A DNA stretch of 64,000 bases from Cadophora sp. MPI-SDFR-AT-0126 (lineage: Eukaryota > Ascomycota > Leotiomycetes > Helotiales > Ploettnerulaceae). Made by a program: the position numbers and the translations under genes. The notes under the pieces are model-generated. The model was not told the origin of the DNA. It worked only from the letters and a program-made list of their open reading frames with translations, and searched no databases. Below, one piece after another: positions 20,767 to 30,891 of this stretch (position 1 is the first letter of the stretch; the number at the start of each line of letters is the position of its first letter). Where the stretch lies: positions 930,001-994,000 of the forward strand of contig JAGMVK010000006.1 in NCBI GenBank assembly GCA_020747065.1, written 5' to 3'.

Positions 20767-21663
20767 ATGGAAGGAATCGCTATCTACATCATCTCGTCGG
20801 GTCGTCCAAAAAATGTCCAGAGAATGCAACGTCAACATCTACCTAATTTAGCCGTAACATGGATCGTCCCGTTCCCACAAATCTATGACTACAAGTCCGC
20901 AGGAGCCTTGAAAGTGATTACATGTGGCAAAAGCGCCCTAGGGCAAGATCTCTGTCCGAGTCGCAACCTCGCTCTTCAGCACGCCTTCGACCAGAATCTC
21001 GCTTGTGTTCAGCTATCCGACGATCTAATTAAGATGAGCTGGTGGGTAAGAGACAGATCAAATTCTCTAGAGAGGAAACGTTTGTCGATCGCTACAGCAA
21101 CCGAGATAATCCTCAAGCAATTGAAGCTAGATAACTTCCATCTCGGCGGCGGCATGCCGACCAACAACACCTTCTGGGCCCAATCATCCTCTAAGCAAGG
21201 TGACCTTACCAACAAAGCCTACACAACGCATCACTTCATACTTGGAGACTTCATGGTCATCCGGCCCTCACACCTCCGCTTCAACGAGAACTTATCCTTA
21301 AAGGAGGACTACGAGTACACAGTGCAGCATATCAAGGAGTACGGGGGCGTGGTGAGATGTTTCCAAATTCTGGGCAAGTGGCAACACTATACGAACGAGG
21401 GGGTCGTGGTGAGGTACAGAATGGATGAGGAGGAGGTGAGGAATATTAGGTTGTTGAGGGAATTGCATCCGGGATGGTTTGTTGGGCACAAGACGGGGTC
21501 GAAGGTTCAGGCTACGTTGAAGGCGCCGGCGAAGTTTCGATTGTTGAGTACAGTTGCGAAGAAGGCTGTGAGCGATAGGGAGAAGAATGGTAGTGTGCAG
21601 TCAAAGGCTTCTGATACTCATAGCTTGGTTTCGAGTGCTGTGCCTGAAGGCCACAAAGTCTAG
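20767..21663 (+). CDS. TET-associated-glycosyltransferase-like (TAGT) protein
   Basis: Intronless, 298 aa. The order of motifs fits the TAGT fold, a GT-A-like glycosyltransferase found beside TET/JBP oxygenases in fungi and in phages, where it is proposed to glycosylate oxidised pyrimidines. The motifs are an N-terminal strand with IYIISSGRP, then PSRNLALQHAF, then CVQLSDDL (acidic DD at about 85-86), a glycine run GGGMPTNN, ILGDFMVIRPS.LRF, and LKEDYEYT..HIKEYG. The C-terminal 60 residues are polar and basic. No signal peptide is seen, so a nuclear or cytosolic place is possible. No TET/JBP gene lies in the window. The assignment rests on motif recognition from memory; a remote alternative is another GT-A family. 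Confidence 0.6.
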   Translation: MEGIAIYIISSGRPKNVQRMQRQHLPNLAVTWIVPFPQIYDYKSAGALKVITCGKSALGQDLCPSRNLALQHAFDQNLACVQLSDDLIKMSWWVRDRSNSLERKRLSIATATEIILKQLKLDNFHLGGGMPTNNTFWAQSSSKQGDLTNKAYTTHHFILGDFMVIRPSHLRFNENLSLKEDYEYTVQHIKEYGGVVRCFQILGKWQHYTNEGVVVRYRMDEEEVRNIRLLRELHPGWFVGHKTGSKVQATLKAPAKFRLLSTVAKKAVSDREKNGSVQSKASDTHSLVSSAVPEGHKV

Positions 21664-21906
21664 GCCAGCGAAAAGGAAGCGCTCTATCTCATGCATAGAA
21701 GATAGCGGCCTGGGAGTATAACATTCGAGGTTGTTTCCAAGACGACGATGTCTGCATAGTTGAGACTCTGTGATCCTAGATCGCTACTATTTTACAGATA
21801 TCGAACCAAATTCGAGAACTCCTTACTCCAACCAAAGGTGTTCGCCAAACTGTTCAAGATAAACAAAATCATGCAATCCGTGCCCTTTAACGACGTCTCG
21901 ACCTTC

Positions 21907-22308
21907 CTACCCCGCCCCATCCCTCTCCCTATATCCATACCCATCTCTCTCCCACCCAGCACTGCTCCTCCTCTCACCCGCCTCGCTCATCCTCCTCTCC
22001 CGACGATCATGCCCTCCACCCCTCCTCCCTCCATATTCACTACCCTCGCTCCTTCTCCTCTCCCTCTTCCCACCCTTCTCCTTCTCCATCTTCCTCTCCC
22101 TCTCAGCCCTCTCTAAAGCATCATGTTCCGCCTTGATCCGAGGATAGCAAGCAATGCCCAACATAAGCGCCAGCACGCCGGCTTTCAGGCCGAGGTCTTT
22201 GGCGTCGAAGTGTGGGAATTCTTCTTCGATTGCTTTGCGCGCTGCGCGGTGTTCGGGGTGCGCTTTTGAGGGACGGGGGTCGGGGATTGTGAGGAGGTCG
22301 TAGAACAT
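21907..22308 (-). CDS. small hypothetical protein with one membrane-like segment
   Basis: Intronless, 133 aa. Residues about 42-58 (LKAGVLALMLGIACYP) are hydrophobic; the C-terminal half is very basic and Arg/Glu/Gly-rich. The N-terminal half looks conserved in style (HPEHRAARKAIEEEFPHFDAKDLGLKAG). I do not recognise a named family. The high-complexity N-terminus and good ATG make a real gene likely. Confidence 0.6.
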   Translation of the reverse strand: MFYDLLTIPDPRPSKAHPEHRAARKAIEEEFPHFDAKDLGLKAGVLALMLGIACYPRIKAEHDALERAERERKMEKEKGGKRERRRSEGSEYGGRRGGGHDRRERRMSEAGERRSSAGWERDGYGYRERDGAG

Positions 22309-23124
22309 TTTTTCTTTTGTTTGGATGTGCTTGTGTTGATATGCAGTAGCGCTTAGTGTTAGGTGAGTTATTTAAATGTGCAAGAATGTTGTAGATGTAA
22401 TAGTTCTTGTGAATGATAGCGGTGATACAAAGCCGTCTGTGAATGACGCTTCACAGTAATAGTACAGTATCATAATTCGTATGCTGCTGGCAGCGACTGG
22501 GTGAAATCCGATGATATATCCATCCCCGCCACCGAGAGATCATCATACCCCGACATCATACCTCACTCAAGTGACCAGCCACTCGAGCCACTCAGTACTC
22601 ACAGACAAACCATGCAATAAAATTCATGCTTAATTCTTCTTCCGTAAAAGCGGGACCAAAGGCAAGTTAAAATGGGGGTTTTGCGGGGAGAAAACTTTAA
22701 GTGTCGGACTAAGTGAGGGTATGGTGACCGCAAGTATGAGGTCAGAGATCGTCAAAGTAGCGAATGGGGTTCGGGAATCTGATAATGCACCCTTGTCATA
22801 GAATTTGCGATACCATGGTATCTGTCTTTGTAAATGTAGACGCGGAAACACTGAGAGGTCGTGGAATGTGATAACAGGTTGAGAACCTGGTTTGTAGAAT
22901 GAAGGTTGGCGGATATGTGAAGGGAGTTGAGGCGGGATGGTCTTGAGTGCCATATTGAAGCGAACTGTTGTCATTCCAGACATGATAGAGTACAGAACAC
23001 GGGAAGAACGTTGGAATCCTGTTAAGAGTAGTAACATCAAGGGTATCAATTTGGTCTTGGGAACGCAAAATAACCAACCACCCATGCCAATAACTCACTT
23101 CGCTCGCCCCTCCCTCCCAATATC
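22309..23124. other. intergenic, no gene seen
   Basis: 816 bp between the small protein's start and the RAM2 3' end. Minus-strand open stretches at 22630-23128 lack family resemblance and probably reflect RAM2 3' untranslated sequence. Confidence 0.5.
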
Positions 23125-24771
23125 TCACCCTGTCTTCAATTCACTCATCTTCTCCTGCAAACTCGCCTCCTTCAACAGACTCTTCTTCCAATCCCAGTAA
23201 TTCTTACGAATCCTATCATACTTATCCCCCAATAATTCTAAAGCCCTCTCCGCTTTCTCGAGCTCACCCGTCTCTGCCCATACATCAGCCAGAAAATCTA
23301 ACGCATGGCTACTCTTGACATCTTCCTCCCTGTCTTCCGGGATCTTCACAAACTCCCCCGCGAAACATTCTTGCGTGCTCAATTTCCTGCCCCCCTTTCG
23401 TAGAACACCGCGTAGGTAGTTCCAAGGACTTTGATTCTGTGGCGTCTCAAATGTAGCTGCCTTGGCGAACTCGATTTCGCGGTCTATGATATCTTCCGGG
23501 ATTTTAGGATCAACCTCTGTGGCTTTACAACCCGGCGTTGAGAGCTTCGGGTCTGAGAATACGACGAAAAAGCGATGGGACCAGGCACTATTGTTCCTCA
23601 CATCCGTGCGAAGCAAGACCTCAATGGATTCCAACTCTTTCTGGTTGAAGAGGTCGAGTTTTCGAACTAGATATTGGCGATAACTCCAGACGTGATAGTT
23701 TTTGGAATCTTCGGCAAACATGCGTGTCATGAAAGCAGTCTCGGAATCAGCGAGTTCTTGGATGGCTGCTGGGTCGGAAGAGATTTTGGCGTAGAGATGC
23801 TCGATGAGGAGTTGCCGGTGGTGCCATATTTGATAGTTCTTTTGGTTGTCAAGTGCTACTTTGTTGACCCATTCGAGCTCGGCTTCGACGGAATAGTCTA
23901 AGGCGAAGAGTGTAGATGCTCGGTATAGCCAGACTGTGTAATGTGCCGCGTTCAGTGATATGATATGCTCTGTAAGGGCAAGCACTCTTGGAGAGTATTC
24001 CTTGGCTGCCATTATGGCACGCAGATAGCCCATAGCTGCATACAATGTTAGAGTTGCTTCTGGAACACAGTGATGAACTTACCCTCAGCATACTCATCAG
24101 TATACGCAATGGCAGCCAAAGCCCCCTCACCATCGTCCTGAGCCAAGGGAATCACATCATCCCACTCAGGATCCCTCTCATAAACGCCCATCTTCCTACC
24201 TTGCAAATTTCCCAGCAATTTCCTCCTGTTCCTCTCCTCTTCAACGTCCTCCTCGGTCCACCGTTCCTTTCCCTTACTCCTAAATCTATCACTCTTGTCC
24301 TTCAAAGCCCTCAGATCCCTCTCCCTCCTCTCGTAAAGCCTATATTCTTCCGGCGTATAGCTTCCCAGGTCCACACCTCTGGGGTCCTTCCCTAAGCTCT
24401 GCGGCTTGGGGAGAGGTATGGGTATTTTCAGTTGCTCGATGACTTTCCAGAATTCTTTTTGTTGCGCCGCTGGCCATGTTCTCCAGGCGCCAGTTTCGAG
24501 TAGTAATGAATTGGCGTAAGCGCTCTTCTCGCTGGCGGTGAGTTTGGAGAAGCCTTTTGTCTCTTTGAGGACTTGGTACGGTCGAGAAGCTCTGTATTCT
24601 CCTTCGAGCTTTTCGGCTATGGTGGGGTCTGGAGGGGTGATTTTAGCTATGGAAAGCCAAGGGGGAAAGAAATATATAGTTCCAAGCGCTGGAGGGTATA
24701 TACTTACATTCCTTCGGGGGCTCCAAATCTTTGGCTTGCTGCTTGGGCGCCTTTGAGGCTTTGGGCGCCAT
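23125..24771 (-). CDS. RAM2: protein farnesyltransferase/geranylgeranyltransferase I alpha subunit with N-terminal extension
   Basis: Three exons on the minus strand: 24771-24708, 24646-24083, 24035-23125; introns of 61 and 47 nt; 512 aa. The C-terminal 350 residues hold the prenyltransferase alpha repeats (PPTA) with typical NY.IWHHRQ, NYHVWSYRQYLVRK, NSAWSHRFFV and QSPWNYLRG motifs. The subunit pairs with Ram1 or Cdc43 to attach prenyl groups to CAAX proteins such as Ras and Rho. The usual start of the family lies near YERDPEWDDV. Here an open, stop-free extension of about 160 residues precedes it, begins at MAPKASKAP, and is charged. Whether it is translated is unproven. The next gene upstream is ERG12, same strand. 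Confidence 0.85.
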
Positions 24772-25090
24772 TGTCAGTTTGTGGTGGGGCAACGAATGCA
24801 GTTCACGAGGCTTTGGGTCCGAAGAATGTTGCAGCCTCGCTTGACGAACAATAGCAGCAGGTATCAAAGAACCAACGGTATCAGTGAAAGGCCATAGCTG
24901 ATAGCTGGCTTGTGTATCGTATAGATAAGATTTGATAATTCAAATGTTTGATCTGACATTAAATTAAGTATTTCGCTCGCCATTGATACTTTTACATAAA
25001 TACATAGAATTGAATGTTGCTAGCAGCGACCTCCAAAGGCGTAAAAGCCAGTCCCAAACAGTGCTGTTGCCAACTGTATCTCTTCCGATT
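24772..25090. other. RAM2-ERG12 intergenic region
   Basis: 319 bp between the RAM2 start and the ERG12 stop, both on the minus strand. No gene seen; it should contain the RAM2 promoter. Confidence 0.5.
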
Positions 25091-26755
25091 CTAGTCTTCC
25101 ACTCTCCAGAATTTCCAGGCTTCTCTATCTTCTCCCGATTCTCCATGGACACCAACAAGTGCCTCCACACCTTCAATGCCATCAGCATTCAAGAACTTGT
25201 CTTGATCGATTTCCTCTCCTCCCATTTCATCCTCGCTTCCGTTCTTGAGTACTGCAGGCCACAAAACACCGACACCATCACAGCCAAGGGTGGTCTCAAA
25301 CTGATTGTAGCCCTCTTCTTTTAAGGTGGTTCCCAAACGTCGCATAATTTCTGGCGGAGTGTCTGGCTTAAGCAGAGTGATGGCGCATCCTCCTCCCCCA
25401 GCACCTGTAAGCTTTGTCCAACCAATACCCTCATGGTCGACCAATTCACGTATCCTCTCCAGACGAGGATGCGAGACTCCCAAAGCAACCAGAAGTCCAT
25501 GATTGATTGTCATTAATTTCCCCAGAGACTCCAGACTAGAGAGCTCGTCGCTATCAAAATCCTCGTGCTCGATCAACTCCACCGCACTCTCTGCGACTTT
25601 CTCAATCGCACTGATGATCGAGTCTGTAATCTGTGGATGTGCCTTCTTCAAAGTCGCAACCTTTGCGACCTCTACTGCTGTTGATTTTAGCTGCCTAGTA
25701 TCAACGACTAGGAGCGGAAGCTCAGGGAAGTTCCACAATGGCGTCACCTTGGGAGGTTTCGCATAGTCTGATCTCTGGTACACAACGGCCTTTCCTTGTG
25801 TCGCTACTGTATTGTCCACACCTGATGGGTTGCCATGTATACACATTTCGCCTACAAATGCCCATCTGTTTATCCGCTCAATTTGGAGTCTTGCCTCTTC
25901 GGAAGGCTGGTCAGGATGTGGCCCTGAAAGTGTGCGAATCTGTAAAAGGAGAGAAGCGGCCAGGCAGACGCAAATTGATGCGCTGCTTCCCAGTCCACCA
26001 CCAATCGGAATAGTGGAGCGAAGTGTGTAAAGAGACCCTGGGAATGAACGCGATCCCAGAGATAGAAAGAGGTATAAAAATGCTGAAGCAGAAGCTTGGT
26101 GGACCTTGCGAACGTCCTCAGATGCATCTAAAGAAACGTTCGCTAAGTGTGGCTTCATAGCTGCGACCAGATCTGGGTCGAGTGTTGTGACCAGGTCATA
26201 GTAGTACTTCTTCTTTCCAGGTTGTGAAAATGTGTCCCATGGCAGATCATCAATATTCCATGTATGCGCTAGATTGATGTCTGGAAATCGGAGTGTGATT
26301 GTTCGTTTGGATTTGGAGAGTGCGGTGACGAGGAGGTAGGATCGAAGAGAGATTGAAGCCGCGATGGCAGACTAGATAAACATCAGAACTGCTCAGAGGT
26401 ACTGATGGGAGATTTTATGCACCTTTCCGTAGACAACTGCATGCTCTCCAAAAACAATGACTTTTCCGGGCGCAGAGACCATGAAGGAGGGCATCATTGG
26501 AGAGGACTGCTTCCTCTTGTTGCCGTTGACTGGTCTGCGGGGTTTATTGGAGCCATTGATCTCCGTCTTTTCTAGAGCGTCTGTCATGTCGACGATTTGC
26601 GCGCGCGGTGGCATCTCGAGTGAAGGAGAAGGAGAAGGGCTGGTATCGGAAGGTGTCTCGATTGGCAATGAGGTCGTACTTGAACTCGAGCGCGAATGGG
26701 TTCTTGTCTTTAGGGGCTGTCCACCAAATGTCCGCCTCGTCTGAGTGCTGGTCAT
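25091..26755 (-). CDS. ERG12: mevalonate kinase
   Basis: Two exons, 26755-26423 and 26371-25091, joined by a 51-nt intron with a GTGCAT donor; 537 aa. The first GHMP-kinase motif is APGKVIVFGEHAVVYGK. The ATP-binding motif is IPIGGGLGSSASI, and the third motif is LTGAGGGGCAITLL. GNPSGVDNTVATQGK is typical of mevalonate kinases. The enzyme phosphorylates mevalonate in the cytosolic/peroxisomal isoprenoid pathway that feeds ergosterol, ubiquinone and protein prenylation. The N-terminal 110 residues before the first motif are Ser/Pro-rich and longer than in yeast. The start was set at the ATG of MTSTQTRR; a later ATG just before PSFMVSAPGK is possible. Confidence 0.92.
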
Positions 26756-27762
26756 TGCACACTGCGCATGCTCTCTCTCCGACGGACTTGCTGGTGAATG
26801 CGAAAGTAGAGTAACGAGGGACTCGGACAACAAGACAAAGAGAAGAGAAGGGGAGGGAGAAGGTTGAATTAACGGGCTTTATCGTTGCGATCAAGACCTG
26901 GGAGAGAACGAGGAGGCCAAGCCATGTCAGGAACTGGGGTAATCCTCTACCTTACTTGATTGGGTGCGGCCACTGAATCAACTTAAATGTTCAGACCCCT
27001 GAGAGTCCTGGTCCCGTCCCAAGCAGTCTGACGCCAATTCCTCTCGCCTCTCATGCAGGTCAACCAAGGCCGATCGCCGCCACGATTCAACGTCGCCCAA
27101 TTGCAAGTAGATATTTCAAAGACTCGTTCGAAGATGGGACGAAAATTTGGCATGAGTAGGAAACAAAACATCTGGGAGAGACTACATATCTTTGCAAAGC
27201 TCCTAATCTTGACTCTTGTATCATGATACATGGGCTCGCGCGGGCAATTTAATCCTCCACAGGGAAATCACTTGTTGGTCAGCAGCAAAGCTTCCATTGG
27301 TTATCGCATCGAAAGCGATAGCAAAAGTTTGCAGTAGCTTGGCAGCACTGCCTCCAGTAGAGGACGCGTATTTACTTCGACACAGCATTATAGATCCAGA
27401 TACACCTCTCCCAGAAGCAGCAAACCATATCGGAAATAACGTCGTCAATAATCATTCTCACAGAGTGGAGTTCCAATCACTCCTTTGGTGTTTATGGGCG
27501 TTCTCTTTACTTCCGTCTGGTTCATTTAGCAGCTCGCTTTTCTATTGTTTTTAATCGCAAGATTTCGCTTAAAAGGAGAGTTGTTCCCTCGTACTTGAAG
27601 CTTCAGCTGGTAAACACAGCTCGATTCTCCGCAAGACTACTACTACCGCAACCATTTCCACCATCCCAAAAGCTGTACGGCCAACTTTTTCTCCTCGGGC
27701 GATACCAGGTGTGTTTGCAATTCCGTGATCTCCAACCCGCCCATGATAAGCAGAAGAGAATA
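26756..27762. other. intergenic, no gene seen
   Basis: 1.0 kb between the ERG12 start and the 3' end of the ABM-like gene. Short open stretches on both strands lack ATG starts or family resemblance. Presumably the ERG12 promoter. Confidence 0.5.
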
Positions 27763-28554
27763 TCACAGCCCTTCAAGTGCCACCATGTGAAGCTCGTCCA
27801 CGTGTATAGCCAGCTCCATTGCTCCGAGCGTTTGGACAATCTCTTCGTTGTCCTTAGCAGGTAACCTAGATCCCATCTTGTCTTTAGCATCGAAGAAGAT
27901 CATCCATTCTTCGGCTTCAGCCTCCTTTTCAATCCTCCATCCGCCGACAGCAGATCTGCAACGCCTCATCCTCGTTATCACAGCGTCATATCCTTCGGCG
28001 TGTTCAGCCCTGCCTTGAGCTGGAACAGTGTATCGCTGACAGGCCACGCGTGCAGCGCTCACCAGCCAGGAATCGGCCAAACTTGGATAGTCGAATGCGT
28101 CCACGTCTAAATGCCACATTTGAATTCCCGTATCTCCCTCGCCGGATGCGATATCCTCGCGCATCAGCTCAAGCAATTGCTGATTTTCCACTGACTCGAG
28201 GAACGCACGATGCGCCTCTGTTGAGTCCCACTTTCCAATGATGTAGATAATGGGATTGTCTTTGTATTGCTGAAAGAATCGAAATGTATGTCCCGAAGCG
28301 CGCTCGAGACATTCACGTGCGGCGGACAACTTGGTGAGAATGTTGTCTGGAACTATGAGGTCTGGTCTGGTCACTTGCCGGTTTCGTGTGGGAGTAGGAT
28401 CCAAGCAGAAGACGTGGCTAAGACCTCGTACAGAGCGTTTCAATTTGCTGAAGAACTTACTGGGCGCAGCTTCTGCAGTAGATGCTGCTTGGTGGCCTGC
28501 TCTCTCCCAATCATCATGCTTGAAGTGTATGATAGCAAATTCCGTGACGGGCAT
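27763..28554 (-). CDS. dimeric alpha/beta-barrel (ABM-like) protein
   Basis: Start set at the ATG before PVTEFAIIHFKHDD; an unbroken frame of 263 codons runs to 27763. Two repeats resemble the antibiotic-biosynthesis-monooxygenase type ferredoxin fold seen in many fungal stress-responsive proteins. These include FRFFQQYKDNPIIYIIGKWDS.EAHRAFLES and, near the C-terminus, a second weaker copy. No catalytic residue can be named. A GTAAGTTC at the APSKFF junction and a CATAG 108 nt further would remove exactly 36 codons in frame. The excised part (basic, unlike the family) probably is an intron, giving about 227 aa. Function unknown. Confidence 0.55.
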   Translation of the reverse strand: MPVTEFAIIHFKHDDWERAGHQAASTAEAAPSKFFSKLKRSVRGLSHVFCLDPTPTRNRQVTRPDLIVPDNILTKLSAARECLERASGHTFRFFQQYKDNPIIYIIGKWDSTEAHRAFLESVENQQLLELMREDIASGEGDTGIQMWHLDVDAFDYPSLADSWLVSAARVACQRYTVPAQGRAEHAEGYDAVITRMRRCRSAVGGWRIEKEAEAEEWMIFFDAKDKMGSRLPAKDNEEIVQTLGAMELAIHVDELHMVALEGL

Positions 28555-29103
28555 TATGTCTTTGAAAACCGAAACTCGTGAATCCTGGAGTAATGTTATC
28601 GGAGTTGTGACTTTTGGAGTTGAAATTGCAACTCTTGTACCTGATGATTCGTAATTGATATCTGATGATAATTGACCACTCAAAAATTTATGTTTCTAAT
28701 GGCAGAACGGAAAGGCGATGATTTGAAGAAAGTGGTGATGGTGCTAGGAGGAAGGCAGCATCGCTTACGCAGAGATTGGCCAACATCGTCCCTGCCAACA
28801 AGCGAACGAAAACAGGCCTATCTTCAAGTGGAAACAACGAAATGGACTGATTTATCTCGGCATGGAGATTGCGAAGTGAAGATCGACCTACCTTTATTCC
28901 CTCCATTGGACCACATTCAGACTAATCTGAGTTGGCGAATGTCAACGATATTGGTTTGGGTAGCTTTTTCATTTCCGCTTTGCTACTTCATGATAGCTTA
29001 GCAGTTCCAAGTTCGTGCCATGTATGCCAGACGCCCCTTGCAAATGAAGACAATGCATAACCCGGTGTTTCCCTTCACTTCAAACCCTCCATTCCGTCAT
29101 CCT
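28555..29103. other. intergenic, no gene seen
   Basis: 549 bp between the ABM-like gene's start and the RPL38 3' end. A plus-strand open stretch from 28672 has no ATG at its head and no family resemblance. Confidence 0.5.
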
Positions 29104-29698
29104 TTATGCGCTTCTCTTTCCCTTGGCGTTCTTCTTTGGGGTGTCGGCGATGGTGAGGTCTGTAGGAGTAAAAGTCAGATCATAATCCCAGACAACTGAG
29201 GTCGGACCTTCAATGGCAATCGATATTGTAATCTTTGTCCTATTGAACTGATCTGGTCCCTGCCCCAGCTTCTCCTCATTCTCTTCCATGGGGGAACGTA
29301 CTAGGTGGCAGTGATTGCTTCAACTTCTCGGCCTTCTCGGTATCCTTTAAGACGAGGGTGTAGAGGTGTCTTTGGCAGCGGACCTTGAACTTGATTTGCG
29401 AGGACTTCTTGTTACGCTTTATGCGGGCAGCTGTCATTTATCAGCCTCGATCCTCCCAGTTGCTCCTCTCGCAGATGAAATTTCCCTCCCTTCCCACCAC
29501 CTTATCCCACTTTCCTATAGCTCGACGGAAACCCCGTGGTAAAATGGAACACATACATGAAGCATCCTTGCGTCTGCAAATCTCAATGAACTGGACCAAA
29601 CATTAGTTCTCTAGCCTGGGTAAAATTGAAATTTGGAGCGCATTGACGCACTCCATAGTCAAACTTACGTTCTTGATGTCTGAAATTTCGCGAGGCAT
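29104..29698 (-). CDS. RPL38: 60S ribosomal protein eL38
   Basis: Four exons, too short to show as one frame: 29698-29669, 29590-29557, 29430-29302, 29159-29104; 82 aa. The product starts [11 protein letters not shown] and continues with [36 protein letters not shown] and KLKQSLPP, which is eL38 throughout its length. All donors (GTAAGT, GTATGT, GTACGT) and acceptors keep phase. It is a small component of the large cytosolic ribosomal subunit. The C-terminal extension after SLPP ([16 protein letters not shown]) is typical of filamentous ascomycetes. Introns of 78, 126 and 142 nt are long for this window, as is common in ribosomal protein genes. Confidence 0.93.
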
Positions 29699-30095
29699 TT
29701 TGGCGGGTTTCTAGACGGTGTCTTGGAGAAAAGAAGGAAGGTGTATTTTTGCGGGGGATCTTTTCTTCCAATGTTGATGCCGAATCGCGATATTCAGTGT
29801 GTGGTGCTTAGGTCAGCGAGCTTCGGTTCTTTGATAAGAGATAAGATGAGTCACGTGAATTTCTTGGTGTGTGTGGCTTGTCGCCGCGTGGCTACGGGGG
29901 AGTCTCGAGAGCAATGACGGGTTGCCTTGCAGCGACGGCTGTGAATACTTGTCATCTATTCAGTCTTCTATTGGTATTTAGCTGTGCCCCATCGCTCGGT
30001 TTACGATTTTCATTTAAAAAGTTACGAGATTGAGACCTGTCCAGTCTCACAAATTATCACATCAGCCACAACGCCACCTAGAGAATATCAACAAG
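29699..30095. promoter_or_regulatory. divergent intergenic region RPL38 / small SAP-like gene
   Basis: 397 bp between the divergent starts of RPL38 and the transcript starting near 30096. No gene seen. It should hold the RPL38 promoter. Confidence 0.5.
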
Positions 30096-30420
30096 ATGCC
30101 AACTCCTCTTGACAAAGCTTTGAACTCAAAGGTCAGTCTATTCACTTACAAAACAAATCCAACTGGGCAGTCTCAAATATGCGTGATTGTCTTACTTTCA
30201 CAATTCCCAGTGTTTCATTCTGCTTGAATTAGGCTCTAGCGCTCCCAGATTTCAGACACAAGACTTTCCTCATGACTCGATGCCCGCCATTTTCACACGT
30301 ATTCATTCAATTCATTAAACCTTGTAGCAGTTTAATATGTGTTTTCTCAAGATGAACATTTAGCTAAGTCTAATTACTTTCTAGAACACCTTCCTCGGTA
30401 ATCCTCTAGATGTTACATGA
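30096..30420 (+). other. candidate spliced upstream ORF overlapping the next start codon
   Basis: An ATG in good context (CAACAAGATG) opens 12 codons to a strong donor AAAG|GTCAGT. An acceptor CTAG at 30381-30384, with a CTAAT branch site just upstream, continues in phase for 11 more codons. It ends at a TGA at 30418-30420. That TGA overlaps the ATG (30417-30419) of the following small gene as ATGA. If spliced this way, the leader carries a 23-codon uORF with a stop/start overlap, an arrangement suited to reinitiation. The intron is inferred, not observed. Confidence 0.35.
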
Positions 30421-30891
30421 AAGTCTGTACTTGGCTAAGCGTCATAGCATTTGGTGGTATAATCACCGCAGTAGCAGCATGGTCAATATGGGGTCAGGAT
30501 ATGTTCCCCAAGGAATCAGACCCAACTGGTGGTATGTACACTTCTTGATGTTCGACACAAACTGACGTTTTTCAGATCCAGAAAATTGGACCTACGAGGA
30601 AATGAGGAGATGGCTAGCAGCTGTGAGTCAAGATCTTTTCTGGCGTCTTTGGATCTACCGATCATTTGCGTCGTTATTTCCCATTTTGAGATTCCTTTCT
30701 GAGATACGGGAGCTGCTCTTGTCTTCCGATTCGTTCCTCATGGAGACTCTTCATATCTGCCCATTTGATGTTCTATGTCCTGATAGCAGTACTAATTCCC
30801 GGCACAGAGGAATCTCCATCCAAACTCGAAAGACACCAGGGAACAACTTCTCGAGCGGATCAGGGTTAATCTCCGCACACCTCGAGCTTGA
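30417..30891 (+). CDS. small membrane protein with SAP/HeH-like motif
   Basis: Three exons, 30417-30531, 30576-30622 and 30808-30891, phase-consistent; 81 aa. An N-terminal membrane segment (about residues 6-25) is followed by DPENWTYEEMRRWLAARNLHPNSKDTREQLLERIRVNLRTPR in three exons (here cited only as a description of its helix-extended loop-helix shape). The pattern W...M..WL..RNL.P....TRE.LLER...N is the repeat seen in Ish1/Msc1-type and SAP/HeH proteins, which bind DNA or sit at the nuclear envelope. A single-repeat, single-span version of this kind exists in filamentous ascomycetes as an unnamed family. Function is unknown; a nuclear-envelope or mitochondrial place is possible. Confidence 0.7.

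Noticed and set aside
22630..23128. Minus-strand open frames after the RAM2 stop
   Set aside because: No ATG-led frame with family resemblance; probably 3' untranslated sequence.
28672..29001. 110-codon plus-strand open frame between the ABM-like gene and RPL38
   Set aside because: No ATG at the head, low-quality composition, no recognised motif, and it lies where promoter sequence is expected.
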